Assembly: GCF_900099785.1 (NCBI RefSeq)
Contig: NZ_FNDS01000004.1
Span: 1 to 64,000 of the forward strand
Length of the DNA stretch: 64,000 bases
Direction: 5' to 3'
DNA from: Pseudomonas panipatensis
GTDB taxonomy: Bacteria; Pseudomonadota; Gammaproteobacteria; Pseudomonadales; Pseudomonadaceae
Made by a program: the position numbers and the translations under genes. The notes below the pieces were generated by a model that saw only the letters and a list, made by a program, of their open reading frames with translations, made no database searches and was not told the origin of the DNA. Below, in pieces: positions 1 to 7,700 of the stretch; position 1 is the first letter of the stretch, and each line of letters starts with the position of its first letter.

Positions 1-95
1 GCCGTCAGCCGTCAGCCGTCAGCCGTCAGCCGTCAGCCGTCAGCCGTCAGCCGTCAGCCGTCAGCCGTCAGCCGTCAGCCGTCAGCCGTCAGCCG
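1..95. repeat. GCCGTCA heptamer tandem repeat
   Basis: Thirteen exact tandem copies of the 7-mer GCCGTCA run from base 1, followed by a partial GCCG. The array reaches the window edge, so its true length is unknown. It ends 2 bases before the -35 box of a consensus-like promoter. Seven is not a multiple of three, so copy number would shift any reading frame crossing it, but no ORF is evident here. Confidence 0.97.
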
Positions 96-97
96 CA

Positions 98-126
98 TTG
101 ACAATTTGCTATTTTTTTAATATTAT
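98..126 (+). promoter_or_regulatory. Strong sigma70-type promoter for the island silencer operon
   Basis: TTGACA at 98-103 is followed by a 17-base spacer and TATTAT at 121-126. This is close to the sigma70 consensus, in AT-rich DNA. Transcription should begin near 132-134, leaving a leader of about 28 bases to the ATG at 162. It drives the GRP-motif gene and the MvaU-like gene behind it. AT-rich promoters of this kind are typical targets of MvaT-family silencers, so autoregulation is plausible but inferred. Confidence 0.75.
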
Positions 127-161
127 ATTAGAAATTATATGAATTGTCAAGACTGATCCAC

Positions 162-1157
162 ATGGAAGACGTATCGTCAAGAAAAAAATCTCATGGCCGC
201 CCTGCGCTGAGTCTGATAGAGAAACAGCGCAGGCTGGTTGCGCGCCTTCACGAGAATGCTGATGAACTGCTTATGGCGCTCGAAGATGATGCCGGTCATT
301 TTGAGTTTCCACCCGATGAGCCGGAGTACCACCTACTGCTCAGCACGCTTCAGCAGCGAATCAGTTTCGCCCGTGAAGTCGCTAAACATGAGCAGGCCGG
401 CGAGAAGAATGAAGCAAAGGCCATTCGCCAAAAGCTCAACCTTTTTCGGCCTTTGGGGCTTACTGAAGAGACGTGGAACGCCCTTCCCGACGGCCAAAAG
501 CGGCACGCTCCAGGCAAACCCAAAATGCCTAAAGAGCTAGAGTTAGCTCGCATCGAGATCGCGTGCATTCTGGAGCTTGGCAAGCTTAGAGAGATGGAAG
601 CGGAATTCGGCGAAGCACCCGCTGACATCGAGTCACTGCGCGCTCAGCACGGTAATACGCAGATTGGGCGCCCAGGCAAGGACATTCTGGGGGCCCTAGA
701 CAAAGAGATGTACACAGCCTTTTACAAGCGCCGTGACCTCCCACCGCCCGCTAACCAAGAGTCAGTTTCAGGGTCGGGCATGGGTCGCCCCAAAAAGTCA
801 TATAAAGAGAGATACGCATACTACACAAGGATCATCGATCACTGCCGCTCCGCGATCGCAGAGGGCGAAAGCAAGCTCAATCTCGTTCACCTTCAGCTAC
901 GCTACCTCAAGCGCCTCCGTGACCGTGCTACACGTATGCGCCTTCAAATCAAAACCGCTCTCGGCCCTACCCTCATCGCGCTCAAAAATGACCTAGCCGT
1001 CATCGAGGAGCAGATCAGCACTGAGGCCCGTTTACTCAATGATTTTCAAGAAAACTTCATTACACTAAGCAACAGCCAGCTAGATTTGCGTCGGAACTCG
1101 GTAGCAAAGAAAATCCAGGCCTTCGACGCACTCGAACTCACCAGCCACGACAAATAA
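162..1157 (+). CDS. Unrecognised protein with repeated GRP (AT-hook-like) motifs
   Basis: I do not recognise this ~331-residue protein. It is highly charged and mostly helical. A G-[R/K]-P core recurs: HGRPA near the N terminus, PGKPK near residue 120, IGRPG near 175 and MGRPKK near 214 (counted from the TTG). Each is followed by a charged helical stretch. GRP is the core of the AT-hook, which lies in the minor groove of AT-rich DNA, so a nucleoid-type DNA-binding role is a reasonable inference. The MvaU-like gene starts 13 bases after the stop, so the two are co-transcribed. A TTG at 144 extends the frame by six codons; neither start has a convincing Shine-Dalgarno, and I chose the ATG. Confidence 0.75.
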   Translation: MEDVSSRKKSHGRPALSLIEKQRRLVARLHENADELLMALEDDAGHFEFPPDEPEYHLLLSTLQQRISFAREVAKHEQAGEKNEAKAIRQKLNLFRPLGLTEETWNALPDGQKRHAPGKPKMPKELELARIEIACILELGKLREMEAEFGEAPADIESLRAQHGNTQIGRPGKDILGALDKEMYTAFYKRRDLPPPANQESVSGSGMGRPKKSYKERYAYYTRIIDHCRSAIAEGESKLNLVHLQLRYLKRLRDRATRMRLQIKTALGPTLIALKNDLAVIEEQISTEARLLNDFQENFITLSNSQLDLRRNSVAKKIQAFDALELTSHDK

Positions 1158-1170
1158 ATTTGGGAGAAAT

Positions 1171-1536
1171 ATGAGCAAACTTGCAGAATTTAAAGCGCTC
1201 GAAGCTCAGTTGGCTGAGCAGTTAAGGCGGTTGGACGCCCTGAAAAATGATGACAGACTGAAAAAAGAAATCGAGTTCGAACGCAAACTACGTGTCCTCA
1301 TGGCTGAGTACGGCATGGACCTGGGTAATATCAAAACCCAGCTCGCTCCGCTGGCTACTCCCTCTAACTCAGCCGCCAAAGAAGGTCAAGGTCAACGTCG
1401 CGAGCGCAAGATGAAGGTTTATCTGAACCCTCATACGGACGAGACTGTTGAGACCAGGGGCGGTAACCACAAGCAGCTGAAAGCGTGGAAAGAAGAACAC
1501 GGTGCAGCTGAGGTAGAGAGCTGGCTCCAAGGGTAG
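1171..1536 (+). CDS. Island-borne MvaT/MvaU-family H-NS-like silencer
   Basis: This 121-residue protein has the layout of the Pseudomonas MvaT/MvaU family. An N-terminal coiled-coil oligomerisation segment (MSKLAEFK, then LKKEIEFE) occupies residues 1-60, followed by a flexible basic linker (QRRERK). The C-terminal DNA-binding domain carries VYLNPHTDE, ETRGGNHK and a final VESWLQG. The GGN loop with nearby basic residues is the element that enters the AT-rich minor groove in this family. It resembles MvaU more than MvaT and is a divergent paralogue of the chromosomal copy at 26,629. GGGAGA precedes the ATG. It sits 13 bases behind the GRP-motif gene. It probably silences island promoters or mixes with host MvaT/MvaU; the role is inferred. 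Confidence 0.92.
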   Translation: MSKLAEFKALEAQLAEQLRRLDALKNDDRLKKEIEFERKLRVLMAEYGMDLGNIKTQLAPLATPSNSAAKEGQGQRRERKMKVYLNPHTDETVETRGGNHKQLKAWKEEHGAAEVESWLQG

Positions 1537-2430
1537 TCAGCTTCGCCAAAGGCGTCCTCCCTTAGATGACCTCTCTTCAGCAACTGCGCTCGGCGCTATC
1601 TAAGGCCTGCTCTTTAATCTTGGCACGTTAGTCCAGCACTCATAAACTCTGTGATCCGCTCTGGCGCTTCGAGCCCTTTGAATGGGCTGGGCAACAGAGC
1701 CAGTGTCTTCAATCCATTCCCATATCCCTCAACCGAAGCGCTTCATTTTAGGGGTATCCGTAAAGGATGGTATTCCGAGCACGATCGAAAGCCCCAAGAC
1801 TACCTACCTCCAGCGCTTACAAGAGAACCTCCACCATCGGAACTGGAAAGCCTTCCAATGGTTTCCTGCCCCCACAAGGACCACGTGGCTCACGACATGG
1901 ACTGCCTCAGCGACCCGAGTCAGTTCCTAGATGAGATCAGACAGACCTTAGAGCAACTCCAACCTAACGAAGAGCACTAGCAAGTGTCGGAGCGTGATAA
2001 AGCGAATCGAACGCTTGCGTAGCCCCCGCTTCACCCCTTGGTCCCTTGCCCCTTGGGCTGACTACCGAGAATCCCGATACCCAACCGATTCAGTTGGCGA
2101 ACCGCCAGCAAGGTGTGATGCCCCTTCGCTTGCGCCGGTCGTAGCCGGCCCAATCTCGATCGTGCAGACGCTCGTGGCTGGCGCTCACACCGTCTTCGGC
2201 GATTAGGACTATCTAGGAAAGATAGAGCCGGATGCTCACTGACCCACCGCTCGACTCGCTCACAAGGGACGGAGTAGCGGTTGCGTGCAGCAGATCAGAC
2301 AGATGCTGGAGACACTAACCGCCCGCACAGCGTAACCGTCGGAGGCCATGGGCATCGGAATCATTTCTACCCGTTATCCGTGGCCCACTTATTCGGAGCT
2401 TCCTTAGCAAGCGCTGAACAGGGAGGTGAT
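1537..2430. other. Gap with possible gene relics
   Basis: No confident gene is seen in this stretch between the silencer operon and the dnd promoter. A GTG-started frame at 1651-1980 (109 codons) is open but has no ribosome-binding site or recognisable domain. Its C-terminal end reads EIRQTLEQLQ. A related segment, QIRQMLETLT, can be read from about 2289 and runs to a stop near 2334; at DNA level both share GATCAGACAGA. This looks like two decayed copies of one small gene. Confidence 0.4.
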
Positions 2431-2436
2431 TTTTTG

Positions 2437-2476
2437 ACGTAGCTACGTTAAAAATTAACGTAAAAGCAGCTATGAT
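2437..2476 (+). promoter_or_regulatory. dndB promoter and palindromic operator
   Basis: A perfect 12-bp palindrome ACGTAGCTACGT (2437-2448) overlaps a second inverted repeat, ACGTTAA-AAA-TTAACGT (2445-2461). Together they give TACG at 2444-2447 and CGTA at 2459-2462 with 11 bases between. Another TACG lies at 2496. A likely -10, TATGAT at 2471-2476, has a weak -35 (TTAAAA) 17 bases upstream, inside the second palindrome, so bound protein would block RNA polymerase. In Salmonella, DndB is reported, as I recall, to repress its operon through TACG-N10-CGTA sites. The match here, with one extra base, is suggestive. Confidence 0.65.
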
Positions 2477-2510
2477 AGACATTTCATATCTCCCTTACGT
2501 CAACTAGCAG

Positions 2511-3614
2511 ATGCCGCACCAGATGAGCCACCTCGACGCTGACTACTGCTACGCCTTCCCCGCGGTCAGGGGGATACAAGCAGGCAGGCCGTTTTACATA
2601 GCGACCTGCCCCATGCGCATCATCCCCAAAATCTTCAGCTTCGACGAAACGGAAGTGCCGCCTGAGCTGCGCGCGCAGCGTACTCTAAATAAGACGCGGA
2701 TTCCTGAGATGGTTCGCTATCTACTCGACAATCCCGATGATTATGTCTTTTCGGCATTGACGGCCTCAATCGCGGTCGACATTGCATTTGATGAGCACCC
2801 TCAATCGCACAACCTAGGAACCTTGCGCGTCCCAATGGATGCTCAAATTTTAATCAATGACGGACAGCACCGGCGGAAAGCCATCGAAGAGGCTCTTCAA
2901 GAAAGACCAGAACTAGGGCAAGACAACATCCCTGTACTGTTCTTCGTCGATGAAGGCTTAAAGCGCAGCCAACAGATGTTCGCGGATCTTAACAAACACG
3001 CGATTAAGCCCAGTCCTTCTTTAGCAACTCTCTATGATCATCGAGACCCCGCATCAGAGCTTGCCCGTCATCTAGCGAAAACTAGTGAGCCATTCATCGG
3101 CCTAACAGAAATGGAAAGCTCAAGCATATCCGTTCTTTCGAGCAAGCTATTTACTCTAAGTAGCATCAAGCAGGCCACTCGTGCCTTACTAGGTAAAGGT
3201 GCTAAAGATGGCTTTGATGATGAAGATACTCAGATCTCTGAGATGTATTGGCAAACTGTTTACAAGCACATGCCTGACTGGCAAATGGCGATGCAGAAAA
3301 ATATCGCTCCAGCTCAGTTGAGGCAAGATTATGTTCATGCTCATGCCGTCGGGCTTCACGCAATAGGGTTGCTAGGAAGAAGCTTGATTAAAGAACGCCC
3401 AGATACTTGGAAGGAAGAGATTGCAAAGCTTAGGGCAATCGATTGGCGCAAAACCAATCCAGAATGGTTACGCAGAACGATGTCCCATGGAAAACTGAGC
3501 AAAGCAACTTCCGCTATAAGATTGACGTGCAACGCCCTAAAAATCGCACTCGGCCTTCCGCTAACTCCAGAAGAGCGCGCGCTCGAAGCAGAGCAGACTT
3601 TAACGAATGAATAA
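2511..3614 (+). CDS. dndB: DndB, DGQHR-domain regulator of DNA phosphorothioation
   Basis: The 367-residue protein carries the family motif DGQHR at residues 117-121, within ILINDGQHRRKAI, followed by FFVDEGLKRSQQMFADLNKHA, typical of DndB/DGQHR proteins. DndB is not needed for sulfur insertion; it controls expression of the dnd genes and modification density. It opens the operon and overlaps dndC by 8 bases. Palindromes that fit a DndB operator lie 50-75 bases upstream. The ribosome-binding site is weak, and a second in-frame ATG lies at 2523. Codon use is more AT-rich than in the core genes. Confidence 0.93.
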   Translation: MPHQMSHLDADYCYAFPAVRGIQAGRPFYIATCPMRIIPKIFSFDETEVPPELRAQRTLNKTRIPEMVRYLLDNPDDYVFSALTASIAVDIAFDEHPQSHNLGTLRVPMDAQILINDGQHRRKAIEEALQERPELGQDNIPVLFFVDEGLKRSQQMFADLNKHAIKPSPSLATLYDHRDPASELARHLAKTSEPFIGLTEMESSSISVLSSKLFTLSSIKQATRALLGKGAKDGFDDEDTQISEMYWQTVYKHMPDWQMAMQKNIAPAQLRQDYVHAHAVGLHAIGLLGRSLIKERPDTWKEEIAKLRAIDWRKTNPEWLRRTMSHGKLSKATSAIRLTCNALKIALGLPLTPEERALEAEQTLTNE

Positions 3615-5241
3615 ATTACTTCTCGCTCATGATCTGGCGGATTATGAAAGCTTTATCAACCTCGAGCAATTTTCGGGAAAACCACTCGCAGAATATGTTG
3701 CCGAGGTTCAACGCATCTACTGCATGGACTCGCGCCCCTGGATCATTGGCTATAGCGGCGGAAAGGACTCTACCGCAGTTACTACACTGGTCTACCTCTC
3801 TTTGCTTGGTCTTCCACCAGAGCTTCGCAAAAAAGAGATATTCTTAATCACCTCTGACACCCTTGTCGAAACCCCCGTTGTCGTCGACTTAATCAAAAAT
3901 AGCATGCAGCTTATTGAGAAGTCGGCAAAAAGAGACAAGCTGCCAATTACCCAGCATTCAGTAACACCTAAAACAAATGATACGTTTTGGGTAAACCTGT
4001 TAGGAAAAGGATATCCAGCACCGACTCGGAGCTTTCGCTGGTGTACCGAGCGAATGAAGATCGATCCGGTAAGCGACTTCATACGGGAGAAGATAAGCCA
4101 TTACAATGAAGTTGTAATCCTCTTAGGAGCCCGCAGCAGCGAGAGCGCTTCGCGTGCTCAGGTAATTGCAAAACATCGAATTGATGGATCTCGCCTATCT
4201 CGACATACAACGCTATCAAACGCCTTTATATATACACCAATCGACTCTTGGGATACTGAGGAGGTTTGGAAATTATTACGTGGAGCATTCCGGCATTCTC
4301 CCCACGACATCGAAGAATGGGAAAACCCGTGGGGTGGTAGTAACCGGCCCTTGTGGACACTCTACATGAACTCATCAACGCAAGGAGAGTGCCCCCTCGT
4401 TATCGACGAAAGCACTCCTTCTTGTGGGAATTCTCGTTTCGGCTGCTGGACCTGTACCGTAGTAACAAAGGACAAAGCAATGGAGGGTCTCATCCAAAAT
4501 GGAGAGGACTGGATGTTACCATTGTTGCAATTTCGCGACTTACTGGCAAAAACTACAGAGCCTGAGCAAAAGGACATATATCGTAACTTCAAACGAAGGA
4601 ATGGCAAGGTTACCTACCAGTACGCAAAAGAGGGGGAAGACATTGCTGCCGAACGCAAACATATCCCCGGCCCCTATTTGCTTAAGTATCGCAAAGAGTG
4701 GCTTAGAAAGCTTCTTGAGCTAGATAAGGAGCTACGTTCACAAGGGCACAGTATCTCTTTAATTACCGAACCCGAGCTTCATGCCATTCGACAACAATGG
4801 CTTCGAGACCCCAACGAACCCGACTGGGCTGATGAGCTTCCAGACATCTATCGTGAGGTTTATAACGAAGACCTCAATTGGATTATAGACGATCAGTCCC
4901 AGTTTGATGTTTATGATGCCTCCTTGCTAACAGAGATTGCAGAAGAATATGGCGCTAGCCCGGAGATGATTATGAAGCTCATAGAGCTTGAAGTCTCACT
5001 GGAGGGCATCAGCAGACGCCATGGAGTATTTGACAAGATAGGAAATATTCTTAAGCAGGATTGGGGTTCTCTTGAGTCTATTGAGCAAAGTCAGGCGGAC
5101 TTGCAGAAGCGACATGAGCGCGATATTCATGCACTTGACATCTGCCAGATAGAAGCTGAACTAAAAAAGGTACAAGATCAGATTTTGAAAGCAGAATTGC
5201 AGATATCGAGCGATACAAAGGCGCTAGTCAATGATAATTAA
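3607..5241 (+). CDS. dndC: DndC, PAPS-reductase-like sulfurtransferase of DNA phosphorothioation
   Basis: The protein has 544 residues. The PP-loop ATP pyrophosphatase motif SGGKDS is at 50-55. Cysteines at about 146 (WCTERM), 273, 280 and 283 (CGNSRFGCWTC) fit the ligands of the [4Fe-4S] cluster of DndC. DndC activates the DNA backbone with ATP and works with DndD and DndE to replace a non-bridging phosphate oxygen with sulfur. The sulfur comes from a cysteine desulfurase; no dndA is seen nearby, so host IscS probably supplies it, as in many enterobacterial systems. It overlaps dndB by 8 bases and dndD by 11, suggesting translational coupling. The C-terminal ~150 residues are helical and charged. 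Confidence 0.95.
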   Translation: MNKLLLAHDLADYESFINLEQFSGKPLAEYVAEVQRIYCMDSRPWIIGYSGGKDSTAVTTLVYLSLLGLPPELRKKEIFLITSDTLVETPVVVDLIKNSMQLIEKSAKRDKLPITQHSVTPKTNDTFWVNLLGKGYPAPTRSFRWCTERMKIDPVSDFIREKISHYNEVVILLGARSSESASRAQVIAKHRIDGSRLSRHTTLSNAFIYTPIDSWDTEEVWKLLRGAFRHSPHDIEEWENPWGGSNRPLWTLYMNSSTQGECPLVIDESTPSCGNSRFGCWTCTVVTKDKAMEGLIQNGEDWMLPLLQFRDLLAKTTEPEQKDIYRNFKRRNGKVTYQYAKEGEDIAAERKHIPGPYLLKYRKEWLRKLLELDKELRSQGHSISLITEPELHAIRQQWLRDPNEPDWADELPDIYREVYNEDLNWIIDDQSQFDVYDASLLTEIAEEYGASPEMIMKLIELEVSLEGISRRHGVFDKIGNILKQDWGSLESIEQSQADLQKRHERDIHALDICQIEAELKKVQDQILKAELQISSDTKALVNDN

Positions 5242-7228
5242 GAAATTGGTTCTGAATAATTTCCGTGTCTTCCAAGGAACTCACGAAATCGACTTAACGC
5301 CTCGTGGTAGCAAGAACGGCTCTAAGCCAATAATCCTATTTGGCGGACTCAATGGCGCTGGCAAAACGTCTATCTTGACGGCTATCCGACTCGCTCTTTA
5401 TGGTCGCCTTGCGTTCGATGAACTGAACCAGAGTCAAGACTACATCGAACAATTGAGTTCGCTAATCCATAACGGGGTGAGCCTTAGCCATCAGCCTAAT
5501 GAGGCATCTATAAGCCTTACATTCACCTATAACAAAGAAGGTGAAGAGTCAGAGTTTTGCGTAATACGAAGCTGGGAAAGGGGTAAGAAAGATACATTGG
5601 TGCTTTTACAGAACAAAGCACCGCTATCTGAACTTAATTACGAACAATGTCAGGGGTTCCTGAATGAGCTGATCCCGCACGGAATTGCTGACCTATTCTT
5701 TTTTGACGGAGAGAAAATCGCATCCCTGGCTGAGGATGAGTCCGGGAAGATTCTGCAAACTGCCGTTCGCCGTCTCCTCGGCCTTGATCTTATAGCAAAA
5801 CTACGAAATGACCTTACCATTTATCTAAAGCGCCAAAGCGTCGATTCGCTTGGCTCCCAATTGCAAAACCAAATTCAAGACCTTGATGAGAAAGGGACAC
5901 GACTCGGCAAGAGTGCGGAGAACTTCCGCTATGCGGCTGATCTACAGAAGATCTCAATAGACCTTATCGCCAACGAAATTCGCAAGCACGAGGGATTACT
6001 TTCAGCCCAAGGTGGGGCCTTTGCTCGAACCAAAGCACAAGAACAGAGCCGCGTAGATCATCTACTCAAAGAGCGGGCACAACTAGAGAAAACCATTCGT
6101 CATGAACTAGAAGGCGCATTTCCCTTTTCTCTTGCGCCAAAAGCCTTGCGCGCACTGCTCCAACGACTTGAGACTGAGTCAGCAATCAGAACTAGCCAAA
6201 ACTTTTCCGAAGGCCTCATCTCTTTTATGGATGATCTTTCCAAAAATGGAATTTTCGACTCAGAAGAAGTTAAGGCATCCGCAATAAACAGTATCAATAG
6301 TCAGTTGAATCAATATCTCTCTAAACAACCCACCGGAGAGGTTATCTTAGATATCTCAGAAAGAGAACTAGGAATACTTCATCATGCCCTTGATTCGGAA
6401 AGCCGTTCATCTCGCCTCCGCTTTGAGAAAGCGCGCGCTGCCTTAATTGAAGTTGAAAACTCGCTAGATCAAGCAGCTGCCAACATAGATCGCGCACCAG
6501 ACGACGAGCAATTATTGGATATATTCCAGAAGATTCGAGAACTAGACTCCAAGCACCAAGAGGCTTTAGCAGAATACAAGAGCTTATTAGACAAAGCGCG
6601 AGATGCTTTGCACCAACAACTTGAATGTGCACGCCAACTTCAAAGGCTTCATGACAAGAAGCGATCCCAACACGGATCGACTACCGCAATAAGTAACGCT
6701 CAAGCCTCGTTAGCCATGTTAGAGAAATACTCTGAGGCTCTCACCATTGCACGTGTGCATAAACTCGAGCGCTTCTTTGAAGAAGCTTATCATCGCCTTG
6801 CACGCAAAGACGATCTACAGATCAACGCACAGATAAACCCTCAAACTTTTGATGTAGAGTTAGTTGACGATCAAGGTATCGCAATAAATCGAAAGCTTCT
6901 CTCCGCTGGCGAGAAGCAGATTTACGCTATTGCTATTTTAGAGGCATTAGCAAAAACGTCAGGTCGTCAACTCCCTGTGATTATTGATACACCACTGGGT
7001 CGCCTTGATTCGCATCATAGAGACAAATTGATTGAGAATTACTTCCCTTCTGCAAGTCATCAGGTAATCCTTCTCTCAACTGATACCGAAATTAATGAGC
7101 ACTACTTCTTCAAGAAATTGGTTCCCTCAACATCTCACTCATACCAGATCCTCTTCAACAGCAACACAAAGTCAGCCGCTCTAAAGAAAGGCTACTTCTG
7201 GAGTGAAAACCAAGTAGGGGCTATATAA
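5231..7228 (+). CDS. dndD: DndD, SMC/RecF-like ATPase of DNA phosphorothioation
   Basis: The 665-residue protein has an ABC/SMC-type split ATPase. Walker A is GGLNGAGKTS at 38-47, the signature LSAGEKQ is near 557-563 and Walker B is LPVIIDTPLG near 581-590. A long coiled-coil-rich centre lies between the two halves. FFFDGEKI near 160 is typical of DndD. The family hydrolyses ATP and is thought to open or nick DNA so that DndC can insert sulfur. The start overlaps the end of dndC, and the stop is directly followed by the dndE ATG. Confidence 0.95.
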   Translation: MIIKKLVLNNFRVFQGTHEIDLTPRGSKNGSKPIILFGGLNGAGKTSILTAIRLALYGRLAFDELNQSQDYIEQLSSLIHNGVSLSHQPNEASISLTFTYNKEGEESEFCVIRSWERGKKDTLVLLQNKAPLSELNYEQCQGFLNELIPHGIADLFFFDGEKIASLAEDESGKILQTAVRRLLGLDLIAKLRNDLTIYLKRQSVDSLGSQLQNQIQDLDEKGTRLGKSAENFRYAADLQKISIDLIANEIRKHEGLLSAQGGAFARTKAQEQSRVDHLLKERAQLEKTIRHELEGAFPFSLAPKALRALLQRLETESAIRTSQNFSEGLISFMDDLSKNGIFDSEEVKASAINSINSQLNQYLSKQPTGEVILDISERELGILHHALDSESRSSRLRFEKARAALIEVENSLDQAAANIDRAPDDEQLLDIFQKIRELDSKHQEALAEYKSLLDKARDALHQQLECARQLQRLHDKKRSQHGSTTAISNAQASLAMLEKYSEALTIARVHKLERFFEEAYHRLARKDDLQINAQINPQTFDVELVDDQGIAINRKLLSAGEKQIYAIAILEALAKTSGRQLPVIIDTPLGRLDSHHRDKLIENYFPSASHQVILLSTDTEINEHYFFKKLVPSTSHSYQILFNSNTKSAALKKGYFWSENQVGAI

Positions 7229-7576
7229 ATGCTACCAAACAGAATGCAGCTTACTAGCCAGACAGAGGAACAACTGAAGAAGCTAAAAGGTTATACAGGA
7301 GTGACGCCGAACATTGCCGCCAGACTAGCCTTTTTTCGATCTATAGAGTCAAATTTCCGATATCAGCTAGACAACCGTAAACTAGATGGGGCGCTCGTCT
7401 TGGATAAGGTTACATGGCTAGGAGAGACGGCGCTAACTACGGAGCTTCTACTAAGACTTAACTATCCTGGCTTAAGCCCAAAGGACCTAGTTAAAGCGTG
7501 GGCCGCACATGTCGAAGATGGTATCGCCCCGCTACGCAACCACAGGAACCTTAAGGACTTCTCGCTCGCCCTGTAA
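7229..7576 (+). CDS. dndE: DndE, small DNA-binding subunit of the phosphorothioation complex
   Basis: The 115-residue protein matches DndE in size, position and sequence. It begins LPNRMQLTSQTEEQLKKLKGYTG and continues with TPNIAARLAFFRSIE, an all-helical ribbon-helix-helix-like fold. DndE associates with DndC and DndD and binds nicked or duplex DNA. Its ATG follows the dndD stop with no gap, so it depends on the same message. A hairpin that may end the operon begins 20 bases after its stop. Confidence 0.92.
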   Translation: MLPNRMQLTSQTEEQLKKLKGYTGVTPNIAARLAFFRSIESNFRYQLDNRKLDGALVLDKVTWLGETALTTELLLRLNYPGLSPKDLVKAWAAHVEDGIAPLRNHRNLKDFSLAL

Positions 7577-7595
7577 CCACGTCGAAGTCAAAAAG

Positions 7596-7626
7596 ATGAG
7601 CTGCCTATATAACATTGGCAGCTCAT
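7596..7626. terminator. Hairpin between the convergent dnd and dpt operons
   Basis: A perfect 10-bp stem, ATGAGCTGCC / GGCAGCTCAT, encloses an 11-base AT-rich loop. It lies between dndE and dptH, which converge. The following plus-strand sequence (TCTTATCG) is only weakly T-rich, so termination strength is uncertain. A symmetric hairpin here could serve both strands. Confidence 0.6.
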
Positions 7627-7700
7627 TCTTATCGAAATAATTACATGGCTTTTTTAATTACTACTTCTGCCATTTAATTATAGAACACAGAAACTAAACT

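Noticed and set aside
1..95. CRISPR array at the left edge
   Set aside because: The repeat unit is only 7 bases, with no spacers and no cas genes; it is a simple tandem repeat.
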